Origin: Gerris lacustris
Taxonomy: Eukaryota > Arthropoda > Insecta > Hemiptera > Gerridae
Direction: 5' to 3'
DNA: 64,000 nt
Assembly (NCBI GenBank): GCA_951217055.1
Contig: OX578277.1
Coordinates: 7,188,329 to 7,252,328, forward strand
The position numbers and the translations under genes are program-made. The notes under the pieces were generated by a model. That model did not search any database. It had not been told where the DNA came from and saw only the letters and a list, made by a program, of their open reading frames with translations. This document shows positions 42,117-53,046 of this stretch, piece after piece; the first letter of the stretch is position 1, and every line of letters begins with the position of its first letter.

Positions 42117-43381
42117 GTCCAGCTAATATTCAGGTGACAGGAAGGAACTGTAGTTTGCCAAACTCTTACTGTCCATATACTGCAAAACTGCAGTCTGGTC
42201 TGCAGATCCACGTCAACTCTGTACACGAGAAATTGAATGCTAATCAGAGTCCACACTCTCCATACAATACCAACCTTGAGGTTAATTTGAAATCTTCCAT
42301 TGATGCGGTACATGAGGAAATAAGGGCTTTTCAGTGCACCCAGTGTGAATATAAAGCAAAAATAAAGGCTCATCTAAAATCCCATATTAATGCTGTACAT
42401 AAGGAAATAAGGGCTTTTGAATGCACCCACTGTGACTACAAAGCAAAAATAAAGACTCATCTAAAAACCCATATTGATACTGTACATAAGGAAATAAGGG
42501 CATTTCGGTGCACCCAGTGTGAATACAAAGCAAAAACAAAGGCTCGTCTAAAAACCCATATTGATACAGTACATAAGGAAATAAGGGCGTTTCAGTGCAC
42601 CCAGTGTGAATACAAAGCAAAGATAAAGGCTTATCTAAAAACCCATATAAAAGCTGTACATAAAGAAATAAGGGCGTTTCAGTGCACCCAGTGTGAATAC
42701 AAAGCAAAGATAAAGGCTTATCTAAGAACCCATATTAATATTGTACATAAGAAAATAAGGGCGTTTCAGTGCATCCAGTGTGAATACAAAGCAAAAACAA
42801 ATGCCTGCCTGAAAACTCATATTAATGCTGTACATAAGGAAATAAGGGCTTTTCAGTGCACCCACTGTGATTACAAAGCAAAATCAAAGACTTGCCTAAA
42901 AGTTCATATTAATGCTGTACATAAGAAAATAAGGGGGTTTCAGTGCGCCCAGTGTAAATACAAAGCAAAAATAAAGACTCATCTAAAAACTCATATTGAT
43001 GCTGTACATAAGGAAATAAGGGTGTTCCAGTGCACCCACTGTAAATACAAAGCAAAAAAAAAGTCTCATCTAAGTAACCATATTGATTCTGTACATAATG
43101 AAATTAGGGCGTTTCAGTGCAACCAGTGTGAATACAAAGCAAAAACAAAGGATCATCTGAAAAAACATATTATTGTTGTACATAAGGAAATAAGGGCATT
43201 TCAGTGCACCCACTGTAAATACAAAGCAAAAACAAATGCTTGTCTGAAAAGACATATTAATGCTGTACATAAGGAAATAAGGGCATTTCAGTGCACCCAC
43301 TGTGAATACAAAGCAAAAGCAAATGCTTGTCTGAAAAGACATATTAATGCTGTACATAAGGAAATAGGGGCGTTTCAGTGA
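42117..43381 (+). CDS. C2H2 zinc-finger exon, 12 intact fingers, premature stop
   Basis: The acceptor is TTGTTTTCAG at 42107-42116. The exon begins GT, phase 1, completing Gly with the final G of exon B. It encodes two degenerate fingers and then 12 regular ones of the form C-x2-C-x12-H-x4-H (for example CTQCEYKAKIKAHLKSH). Adjacent fingers are joined by KEIRAF rather than TGEKPF. The fingers are very alike, suggesting recent tandem duplication of an 87-bp unit. The frame ends at TGA 43379-43381, exactly where the first Cys of the next finger (TGC) is expected, so it is a nonsense change and finger-like sequence continues beyond it. Fingers of this type usually bind DNA. The upstream frame to 42074 is intron. 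Confidence 0.85.
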
Positions 43382-44165
43382 ACCCAGTGTGAATACAAAG
43401 CAAAAATAAAGGCTTATCTAAAATCCATATTGATGCTGTACATAAGGAAATAAGGGCGTTTCAGTGCACACAGTGTGAATACAAAGCAAAAATAAAGGCT
43501 TATCTAAAATCCATATTGATGCTGTACATAAGGAAATAAGGGCGGTTCAGTGCGGCGCCCACTATGAATACAAAGCAAAAATAAAGGCTTATCTAAAATC
43601 CATATTGATGCTGTACATAAGGCAATAAGGTCGGTTCAGTGCGGCGCCCACTATGAATACAAAGCAAAAATAAAGGCTTATCTAAAATCCATATTGATGC
43701 TGTACATAAGGCAATAAGGTCGGTTCAGTGCGGCGCCCACTATGAATACAAAGCAAAAATAAAGGCTTATCTAAAATCCATATTGATGCTGTACATAAGG
43801 CAATAAGGTCGGTTCAGTGCGGCGCCCACTATGAATACAAAGCAAAAATAAAGGCTTATCTAAAATCCATATTGATACTGTACATAAGGCAATAAGGTCG
43901 GTTCAGTGCGGCGCCCACTATGAATACAAAGCAAAAATAAAGGCTTATCTAAAATCCATATTGATGCTGTACATAAGGCAATAAGGTCGGTTCAGTGCGG
44001 CGCCCACTATGAATACAAAGCAAAAATAAAGGCTTATCTAAAATCCATATTGATGCTGTACATAAGGAAATAAGGGCGGTTCAATGCGGCGCCCACTATG
44101 AATACAAAGCAAAATTAAAGGTTCATATCAATGCTATACAGAAGGAAGTAAGAGCGTTTTAGTGC
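43382..44165 (+). pseudogene. Decayed finger array turned into an 89-bp minisatellite
   Basis: Nine further finger-derived units start at 43391, 43478, 43566, 43655, 43744, 43833, 43922, 44011 and 44100. Compared with the 87-bp coding unit, the later units have an added GCG in GTGCGGCGCCCAC and a lost C in AAATCCATAT. The period is thus 89 bp and the frame is broken in every unit. Units three to eight are nearly identical, so amplification happened after the frame was lost. Confidence 0.9.
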
Positions 44166-44414
44166 CCAATGTCAATACAAAGCAAAAATAATGGCTTATC
44201 TGAAAAATCTTTTTAATGCTGTACATTAGGAAAAATGTAAATGTAATTTTTTTTTGTTAGTTTTAATTTTATTAATAATAAATTCGACAACACCACATAC
44301 TGCTCTGTCTCAAGGGACTATTTAAGTCTTACCGCATTTGGCGCTCGGACAGGGACTCTAATACTCTACATTTGGCGCATTGTACTAGGGACTTTTTCAG
44401 TCTTATCACAATTA
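44166..44414. other. No gene seen
   Basis: Downstream of the finger array. CATTTGGCGC occurs twice near 44335 and 44370. Possibly the 3' UTR of the ancestral gene, but no support was found. Confidence 0.35.
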
Positions 44415-46154
44415 CCCTTTCGCTGCCAATGCCGGTTATAGCCGGCATGAGAAAGTTGTGCCAATGCCGGTTATAGCCGGCATGAGAAAGTTGTGCCAAT
44501 GCCGGTTATAGCCGGCATGAGAAAGTTGTGCCACCAGTGCCAATGCTGGTTATAGCTGGCATGAGATTTTACGATGTTTTCCATGGAACTGTGAGTGTCA
44601 GGAATATTTTTAGATGCAACTAGCAGTCTCTAGCGGTTGTCTATATTATTATTAAGTTGTTTACATGGCCGCTAGATTATAAGACCCTTTATTTTATTTA
44701 AAAAAAAAAAATCCTAAAGAAATGAGCAGCTCTCGAGGTCAACCCCCTTCAAAGGTCACGCTACTAATATTTGTTTTTCTTTGCCACAATTATACAAACC
44801 TTCCTTTTTTGTACTTTTTGTATCAACCTGAAAAAGATTAGTACTTTAACGTCATTTAAGATGACACCTCTGGCATTGATTTAAAAAAATAAATCCTTGA
44901 ATAACTGCGTATCTCCCAGGTCAATCCCCTTTGCAGGTGTGTTTAATCTCTCGCTACCTATGGACTTGGGTCCCCCCCCCCCCTTATTATTATGTCCATG
45001 GAAATTTTTACATTTCCTATACACCTGATGAGGATTAGTACTTCCATGAAGGGATTTCTGCCCTTCCCCCGCTTTCTGTGTAGAAAAAAACAACAACTTA
45101 GTATTCAGTTGCATATTAGTTTCGCTCTGTTCGACACATAACTTGTTTGTTTCGATTTCGCTTAAATTTTTTTATTTGCATTTTTTATTGGATTTCTAGT
45201 TACGGTCTACACTTTGTTTTATGATTATTTTTCGTTAAGCGTAAGTGGACATTTTGTGCTTATTATTACTGATTCGCCTTGTTAAATTTGGAATTCTGCT
45301 TTCGGACTTTTGCTTTTTCACAATAAATAGAATATTCTATTTTTTTAATGGGTGATCAGTAGAATACGGTACAATATAAAATTGTATTTAAAAACAGAAT
45401 ACTAAACGAACAAAAGAAATAAAAATGAAGGATGTTGAATTAGTTTACGTTGTTTTACCGTCGGCCGGTTTAAGTTCTAATAATATGGTCTATTTTATTT
45501 AATAACCCTGATTATAAGCATTAAGTTCCCTGTTTTTTATTTATTCGCTTACTTATGTATGTATACCAATAAAAAAATTATGTTCTCGTAAAAAAGAATG
45601 AAAAAAATTATTTTACGTAATAAAATATGTAACAATTAATAAGTTATAAAAATATATTATATAATTGTCGCGAGGAAGCTAAAACAAAATGAGAAAGTTA
45701 GGATAAAAAGCTTCTTGCCGTCGGGCCACGCCGCGCCCGCTGTCACCTCACTATATATGTCAATAGCTCATAAAAAATACTTTGTTTGTTCGACTAAAAT
45801 GTTATATAATTAAAGTTCTTATATGTTTTATTTAATATTATAACCCTTATTACAAGCATTAAATTCCGTGTTTTTTATTTATCCGCTTAGTTATGTATGT
45901 ATACCAATAAAAAAATGATGTTAACGTAAAAAAAACATAAAAAAAATATTTTTACGTAATAAAATATGTAACAATTAACAAGTTATAAAAATATATTATA
46001 TAATTGTCGCGAGGAAGCTAAAACAAAATGAGAAAGTTAGGATAAAAAGCGGTGTAGGTGTAAAACAATGCGGCACAGGGGAGTAGTTTTGTGTAGAATA
46101 GTCCCGTACTTGGGGTACTGTTCCACTTCAGAGTCCCGGCAGCAAAAGAGTTAA
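44411..46154. mobile_element. Putative piggyBac-like element (44415-46150)
   Basis: The left end CCCTTTCGCTGCCAATGCCG follows ATTA (a degenerate TTAA). The right end, in reverse complement, is CTCTTTTGCTGCCGGGAC against TTAA at 46151-46154. CCCTTT-type ends at TTAA suggest piggyBac. No transposase frame. Two ~215-bp direct repeats inside (45495-45712 and 45830-46048) share GTCGCGAGGAAGCTAAAACA. Confidence 0.5.
44432..44565. repeat. 35-bp hairpin-forming tandem repeat
   Basis: Three exact units and one variant of GCCAATGCCGGTTATAGCCG, then GCATGAGAAAGTTGT. ATGCCGG and CCGGCAT form a 7-bp-arm hairpin in each unit. It lies at the left end of the putative piggyBac-like element. Confidence 0.9.
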
Positions 46155-46360
46155 TTTCACGGAAATAGTTAAAACACTCGAAACGTAATATAATAAAATC
46201 TAGCCTTAATTGAAGTTACACCTATTAACTTTGAAACATTGTGATCTCAGGTAGGTCTAGGCACGGGGAAGATCTTGAACTATATAATAATAATAACCAT
46301 TTATTAAACGTCCAATTACAATCTTAAAATTACATTAATATTTCAAAAATAAATGACCAT

Positions 46361-47431
46361 TTAACCCTTTCGGAATTGTAGACGTCTATGGACGTAATCA
46401 AAAAGTGCCTTCCACAGCCTACATACGTCTATAGACGTTTTGAGGTTTTCTTATGTATGTTTTCAAATTGAAGCCTTCCTGGACGTCGCACGTAACTCCT
46501 AACGCCATCTATCGGAACTAGCATGATGTACAATGGTAAATAATAGGCTCACTAGGTGTCGCTGGGGTTAATATTTCTCAGTGATAGAATAAAATGAAAG
46601 GGGTTGCAACTCTAGCAGGGCGGGTGACTCATATTACTTGAGCCGGCACCGCGTAATATTTTTTTAAGGCCAAATGAGGTCAGCGAAGGTCAAAGTCTAT
46701 TGTACCTTTTTACGTTCTTCCTTGGAGAGGTTTCCTTTTTTATAAAGCCTTTCTTTTTTTTTTTCTTTTTCTCCGAAATAATATTTATGTCTTTTAAAAA
46801 CTTAGCTTAATTTTTATACAATATTTCTTAATTTATTTTTAGAAAAAGGTTTCATATAGAAAATTCTTTTACCTCTTACTTGTATTCTTCCTTTTTATTT
46901 TCCATTCAGACTTCAGTCTGTATCTGTCACTTACCCTGTACACACCCTACAAACTTTTTACGATTTAAACATAAATCGTAAAAAGTTATAGTGTTTTATT
47001 TTATTTATTTTTTCGTCATGTTTAAGAAAAATGATCAATGTATTGTATAATATGAAATATGTCAAAAATAATAAAAAAATGATAAAAAGTTATTTATTTA
47101 TAAAAAAAAAATACCAGTTATACATCAAATGTACATTACTTTTAATTTTTATATGTATATATAGAATTACAAATTATTAAATTAACATCTAAAATTAATT
47201 AAAAATAAAAAAATAATTATAGATTAATGTAAAAAAGTAATAAAACAAGAATTATAAATGAAATATGATAAAAAATGTAGGAGATATAAAATAAATAGTG
47301 TGAAAGCGTTGAAGAATGGATAGTTTTGTGTGAGGGTTGAAATGACTCAGGCTGGGGAAGGCCGGTCTGAAAATACGGCCCCGTCTGTGGAAGTCCACTT
47401 TTGATTTCTACCTCAGTACCGAAAGGGTTAA
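46361..47431. mobile_element. piggyBac-like non-autonomous element, perfect TTAA target
   Basis: The element at 46365-47427 starts CCCTTTCGGAATTG and ends in CAGTACCGAAAGGG, with TTAA at 46361-46364 and 47428-47431. TAGACGTCTATGGACG near the left end is a sub-terminal hairpin comparable to that of the neighbouring element. No transposase frame in 1063 bp. Confidence 0.82.
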
Positions 47432-47600
47432 ATCAGCCATAGCTGTGGTAGTCTTTAGAGACTTATGAGTTCAGCTGGTATCCAATCTATGCATCATAAC
47501 AATTAAACATCATTTTAATTAATGTTTTTTTTTTTAAATTTTTCTACTATAAATTTTAAACTCAATTATTCCTGGTGAAGCCAAACATCCCTATAAACTT

Positions 47601-47912
47601 GTGTTATTCTTCTCCACTCTACCCGCTCTCTTGCAACTCTTGGCCAGGTGGCTCCTCCACAATAACTCTTCATTTCTTCATCCCGTCTTATTGCCTGCTG
47701 ATATTGTAGTTCCTTCACCTATTCCTAAACCTTCTACATCTGTGCCTAATCTTCCTTTACCTTCTTCTCCAATTTGTGACCTCACTGATAAAGTTGTTCC
47801 AACCCCTGATCCACCTAATTCTCAGCCTGTAAATAAATCTAATCGACCTGAAAGAATTAAAAGTAAGCCAATTTGGCAGGTTGGGAGGTTATACAGTGGT
47901 TGTATAGACTAG
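47601..47912 (+). pseudogene. Unrecognised coding remnant without ATG
   Basis: A frame open over 103 codons, starting at a GTG with no ATG inside. It encodes a Pro/Ser-rich stretch (PSPIPKPSTSVPNLPLPSSP) ending NRPERIKSKPIWQVGRL. RPxRxxxxPxW tails occur near the ends of some LTR-retrotransposon polyproteins, but that is only a resemblance. No neighbouring LTR was found. Confidence 0.25.
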
Positions 47913-48340
47913 ATCGTACTCGTAATTTATATCAAAATTTTATTAGTTAAACGTGATCAATTCTTAATATTTTAGTGGATATATCAAAACTATCATACGC
48001 AATTCTAATGAAAGTGTTTCTGTCGAAGAATTTCTTAGCTGAGTGTTAAAAAACCCTTTATGATAAGAAAGCATGGGAAGTGACACTTTTCAGAGTCTTT
48101 TAGAAAGAAAAAACTAAGTATTTTCTAAACCGGACGTAATCAAGGGAACTTCAGACAAAAACATAAATCGTGAGTACACACAGTTACAATTACAACATTT
48201 ATTAAAATTTAAAAATAGTTATATAAATATTACATTGAAATATTATATAATACATTAAAGGTCTAACCTAGACTAGCTATTCTTAATGCTAAAACAAAAA
48301 AATTAACAAGAAGTTAGAAGGTCTGCAGATTTCGGCCGCC
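47913..48340. other. No gene seen
   Basis: AT-rich sequence between the open remnant and the tRNA-like sequence. Confidence 0.5.
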
Positions 48341-48342
48341 CG

Positions 48343-48411
48343 GATAGCCTAGTTGACAGCGTATTTGACTACGGTTCCAGCCTAGGATCTCGATCACTGG
48401 TTCGAACTACA
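48343..48411 (+). repeat. tRNA-like sequence upstream of the RTE-like LINE (SINE head or relic)
   Basis: An A box (TAGCCTAGTTGA) and a B box (GGTTCGAACTA) are spaced as in a tRNA. The anticodon arm and acceptor do not pair well, so it is not a working tRNA gene. It is probably a tRNA-derived SINE head, or an internal promoter lying about 390 bp before the LINE ORF1. Confidence 0.5.
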
Positions 48412-48732
48412 AATACATCACTACAATTTTTATCATCTATTATCTTATGAGTTAAAAATTTAAAGGCCCGAATGACTTTATCAATAAACACAGCATTCAA
48501 CAGTTCAGCAACCGCTACAATAATAATAACATAAATATACTGTCAAGATTAAAAAAGTAAATACAAGAAAAAACAAAACTCGTCATTAAATAAATAAACA
48601 ATTCTCCTATCCATCGATCTACCTTAATCAAACTTTATTTATTTCCTTTTCGAACTCAATTCAAATCACTATTAAAAAATCATATATAAATAAATAGTAT
48701 TACAGTTATTTATTATTAGAATACTAGTTAAC

Positions 48733-49473
48733 ATGGATGAAGCAACAATGACCAAAATTCTAGGAGATTTCCAAATAAACTTGAGTGCGGCAATCCGAGT
48801 GGATGTTCATGAAAGCATTAATTCGGCAATGACAGGCATACTCCATGAAATAGAAGATTTAAAGAAAGAGTCGATAGATAAAGATAGAAGAATAAAACAA
48901 CTAGAGAGAGAAATACGGAAAAGAAACGTAATAATTAGTGGAGTGTTAGAAGAGGGAAAATCTCAGCTTGAAACATCAGTCATAAATCTGCTTAAAAATA
49001 CTATGGAAATTGAAATATCATGCGATCAAATAGATACCATAAGAAGAATAGGGACTTATAATGCTGAAAAGACTAGACCGGTACTTGTAACGCTCTGCTC
49101 CACCAAAAAGAAAGAGGAGATTCTTAAAAAAAGAGCAAAACTAAAGGGCACATCGATTTATGTCGACGAAGACTTTCCTAGAGACGTCCTCCTAAAGATA
49201 AAAGAATTATTAGTTGATCTAAAACAAGCTAGAGAACAAGGAAAATACGCAGTTCTAAGTTATGATCGGCTGATTGTGAGAGATGACCAAAGAGAAACTG
49301 CCAAAAAAAGGGGATTATCAATGTCACCAGAAGAAACAGCTGGAAAGGAAGAAATTAAAATTAACCAAAGTGGCAAAAGGAATAGAACGTCTGACTTAAA
49401 ATCAAACAATACCACAATCCCGACATACTTCCACACCAAGATGACATCTGACCAAACCTCTAGTGCCCCATAG
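48733..49473 (+). CDS. RTE-like LINE ORF1, coiled-coil RNA-binding protein
   Basis: 246 residues from an ATG. Residues 1-45 are an amphipathic N-terminus. About 45-75 form a heptad-rich coiled coil (KESIDKDRRIKQLEREIRKR). An RRM-like region follows (NVIISGVLEE, DTIRRIGTYNAEKTRPVLVT), then a C-terminal domain with KGTSIYVDEDFPRDVLLKI. This is the L1-like ORF1 layout, which forms trimers and coats LINE RNA. No CCHC knuckles. The last 60 residues are basic and low in complexity. ORF2 follows after 219 bp in the same frame. Confidence 0.82.
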   Translation: MDEATMTKILGDFQINLSAAIRVDVHESINSAMTGILHEIEDLKKESIDKDRRIKQLEREIRKRNVIISGVLEEGKSQLETSVINLLKNTMEIEISCDQIDTIRRIGTYNAEKTRPVLVTLCSTKKKEEILKKRAKLKGTSIYVDEDFPRDVLLKIKELLVDLKQAREQGKYAVLSYDRLIVRDDQRETAKKRGLSMSPEETAGKEEIKINQSGKRNRTSDLKSNNTTIPTYFHTKMTSDQTSSAP

Positions 49474-49692
49474 CAGTTAAAAAGATGGAAAAATAGCAAC
49501 AACCATACCCAACGTTACGTACCAAAGGAACAGAGCCAAACGAAATACCCCGTCAATGTATTTTCTGAAGTTAATAAAAATAAAAATAGCTATGAGATAA
49601 CAACCAAATCAAATGTGTACGGTAAAAACAGTTGGAGGCAAATCAAGAAAACAAATAATAACAAAGAAGCAAAAGACAGTATAGATAATAAA

Positions 49693-52505
49693 ATGATTGT
49701 GTACACATACAATTGCTTAACTCTTAGAAGCAACAACAGAATCGAGGAATTACTGGAGGAAGTAAGAAAAAAGAGATGTGAGGTCGTTGGATTATGTGAA
49801 GTACGAAGAAATGGAGAGGAGCTATTAAAAATAAACGCGGAGAAAATAGAAATATACCTCAATGGTCAAGGAGATAAAGGAGGCACAGGATTCCTGATTA
49901 AAAATAACAGCAGTAAAAACATTTTAAAGTACAAAAACTACACACATAAGATTGCAAAAGTAATAATTAAACTAAACAAACGCCAAGGAGGGGGACGACT
50001 GACAATTATTCAAGTTTACGCTCCCACGTGCGAGGCTGAAGAAGAGCAAATAGAAGAATTCTACGACAATTTACAATCAGCCTTAGAAGAAGACCATAGT
50101 AAATACTGTGTAGTAATGGGCGATTGGAATGCCAAAATCGGACGAGGACATACGGGAAATGCGGTAGGAAAATTCGGATTAGGCAAGAGAAACGAAAGAG
50201 GAAAACGGTTAATAGAATTTGCCGAATCCAACGCATTATACATTATGAATACCTTCTTCCATAAGAATCAAGAAAAAAAATACACTTGGGTAAGCCCAGA
50301 CGGAAAGACCAGGAACGAAATAGACTTTATTCTGTCAAATAAAAAGGACCTGATTATAGACGTCGAAACAGATGACACACTCAACTTAGGTAGCGATCAC
50401 ATCGCAGTCAAAGCTACACTGAAACTAAAAACAAGGAAAAATAAATGGAAAACAAAAAAGCAGAGACCCAATGTGATCAGTAATAAACACGCCTATGAAG
50501 AAGCTGTGAATAAAGAATTATTAACAATAGCGAATAACGGGAACTTAGATTACTTAAACCATCAGCTTGTACAGAGCCTAAAAACAGCAAGTAAGAACGT
50601 AGAGACGTGCAAACAGGTAAAACAGAAAAACAAGCTCCCAAAGGACATAAGGAAACTCTTAAAAAAGAGAAGAGAAATGAGAAGAAAAGGAAAAGATAAA
50701 ATCGAGTTTACTGTACTATCCAAACAAATAAGATTGAAAATTAAAGAATGGAGTATGACCAAAAAAATAGAGGAGTTAAAGCATGCATTAGAAAAGGACG
50801 AAGGGATAAAGAAAATCATAAAGAATCAAACATTAGGAAAAAGAGAAATCTTAGCCATGAAAGATGAAAAAGGAAATATCGTAAACGACAATAAAAAAAT
50901 TCTTAAAATTATTAGTAAGTACTACAGTAACCTATACGCAAGCAATATAGTGCAAGAAGATAGGAGACCGTTAAACATAGAAACTAGATATGAGCCAGAC
51001 GTAAACTGGACAGATAAAGCTATCCTTAAAGAAGAAGTAGAGAAGGTAATCAGTAATCTGAAGAACGGAAAAGCAGGAGGGGAGGACGCAATATTAAACG
51101 AGGAGCTAAAGGCAGGTGGAGAGGAACTCGTCGTGTTTCTAACTGCCCTTTTTAACAAATGCCTCGACCAAGAAAAAGTTCCCAAACCCTGGCTGGAATC
51201 TAGACTTTTATTACTTTTTAAAAAAGGAGACAGACTTAACGTCAGTAATTACAGGCCCATATGCCTACTATCCGCTGTTTACAAAACCTTCATGGCAGTG
51301 ATATCAAAAAGATTGGCAAAGCAACTGGACGAAAGCTTAGAAATAAACCAAGTCGGATTCAGGACGAACTTCTCGACCATCGACAACATTTTTGTTCTAA
51401 AACAAACAATAAAAGCAGCAAAACTCTACGATTTTCCCCTCGTGGTTGCATTCGTCGACTTTCAGAAAGCATTTGATTCCCTAATAAAAGAAGAAATAAT
51501 TAGAACTCTCCAAGAAACAGGAATCGATAGTAAGTATATAGCACTGATAAAATATATATATATAGCGGAGCAAAATTAAATATTGAGCATAGAGGCCAAA
51601 TTTCAAAAATTAATATAAATAGGGGAACTAGGCAAGGTGACATCCTTTCGGCCAAAATATTCACTGCAGTGCTAGACAGGGCGTGTAGAAACCTACAGTG
51701 GAACCGCTACGGACTTAATATTAATGGCTCTAAATTAAATATTCTTAAATTTGCAGATGACATTGTCCTACTAGGAAGTAACATAGAGGAAATTGAAATC
51801 ATGCTCGAAGAATTAATAGAAACGGTCAGCAACGTGGGCCTGAGCATAAACCTGAAGAAAACAAAAACTATGTTTGTAAATGCGGAACCACAAGTGATAA
51901 AAATTAATAATACAGACATCGACACAGTAGAAGAGTATATTTACTTGGGACAGTCCATCCATAATAATTGTAACGAGGAAAACGAAGTGAGGCGCAGAAT
52001 CGCTTTAGGCTGGAGCTCGTATAATAAGTTAAGAACTTTATTCAAATCAAAAGTGCCAATTGAGTTAAAAACCAAGCTTTGGCAAAAATGCGTGTTACCA
52101 GTTCTCATATACGGAGTAGAAACGTGGTCCTTACCCAAAAGTATAATTAATAAAATGAGAATCACACAAAGACGAATGGAACGCAGCATGATGGGGATTA
52201 CCTGGAAGGATAAGAAAAGCAATGAGTGGCTAAGAAAAGAAACGGGATTAGTGGACATAGGTAAAGCGATGTTAGAAAGAAAATGGAAATGGGCAGGGCA
52301 CATCGCCAGAGTTAAGGACGAGAGGTGGACATACAGAATGCTCCAGTGGTATCCTAGAGATAGAAAGAGAAGAAGAGGACGACCCAAGATCAGGTGGGAT
52401 GAAGAAATGAGGAGAAGCTGTGGTGGAGAGACCTGGCCAAGGGTAGCTCTAGACAGAAAGGAATGGGACCGCATGAAAGATGTCTACGTGAATGTCTGGT
52501 TATAA
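49693..52505 (+). pseudogene. RTE-like LINE ORF2 (endonuclease plus reverse transcriptase), one frameshift
   Basis: The ATG at 49693 starts MIVYTYNCLTLRSNN; a GTG-led frame extends 26 codons upstream. Endonuclease motifs: VVGLCEVRR, VVMGDWNAKIG, NEIDFIL and LGSDHIAV. Reverse transcriptase motifs: NYRPICLLSAVYKTF, QVGFRTNFSTIDN, AFVDFQKAFDS. The frame breaks in a TA-repeat at about 51551-51563, ending at a TAA at 51577-51579. The next frame continues without a gap (SGAKLNIEHRGQ, GTRQGDILSAKIF, catalytic FADD, GVETWSLPKSIINKMRITQ, RRGRPKIRWDEEM) to a TAA at 52503-52505. All catalytic residues remain, so a single indel in a short TA tract is the only visible lesion. It could also be a sequencing error. 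Confidence 0.88.
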
Positions 52506-53046
52506 AGTAACGCCTCAAGCACCAGTACGAGCAACTAAACAATAATTACAAACTAAATAATATTAAAGAAATAAATATAAAAGAGAAATAAATAAAAGTA
52601 ACTAAAAAAAAAATTTAAAAAAAACTATGATCAATCTTTTTTTCTTTTTAGTCTTATGTAAATTTTTATTTTTAAACACAGCAAATCAAAAATAATGCTT
52701 AATCATAACGATATCACTCTTTTTTCCTTTTTTTAGTTTTTATATAAAGTTATTTTTATTTCAAGAAGTAAATAATTTTAAGTTAAAATATCAGGTCAAC
52801 GCTATGCGCATAGTACAAATGTGTTTTTTAAAAAAATTATAATTAAATTAAAAAGGTATATATACAGTATATGTAATCTACAACTTATATTACACACCAA
52901 AATGTGATCACTATGTAACCTCCAAACCCCTTCGTGGGCACCACGGCAAATTGCCGAGTTGCTACACCATATTATAAGAAAAATTAATATTGTATACTTA
53001 TATTGTAAATTGTGGCAATAAATGGTTATCTACTATCTATCTATCT
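52506..53046 (+). other. RTE-like LINE 3' UTR
   Basis: AT-rich sequence with a GC-richer patch (GCACCACGGCAAATTGCCGA near 52940) and a terminal ATCT microsatellite, the usual kind of RTE 3' end. Confidence 0.6.

Larger units (their letters stand above)
48733..53046 (+). mobile_element. RTE-like LINE, nearly complete
   Basis: A small coiled-coil ORF1 is followed by an ORF2 of endonuclease and reverse transcriptase without RNase H, and an AT-rich 3' UTR of about 540 bp ending in a short (ATCT)n tract near 53026-53046. This layout and the C-terminal ORF2 motifs (KWKWAGHIARVKDERWT) fit the RTE group. The 5' end is uncertain and could lie anywhere between the tRNA-like sequence and ORF1. Confidence 0.82.

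Noticed and set aside
42113..43357. Long reverse-strand frames opposite the zinc fingers
   Set aside because: They are shadows of the repeated finger coding sequence.
44881..45114. 77-codon reverse-strand frame
   Set aside because: It lies inside a putative non-autonomous transposon, includes a C-run translation and has no recognisable motif.
49260..52474. Several reverse-strand frames over the RTE-like LINE
   Set aside because: They are antisense shadows of ORF1 and ORF2.
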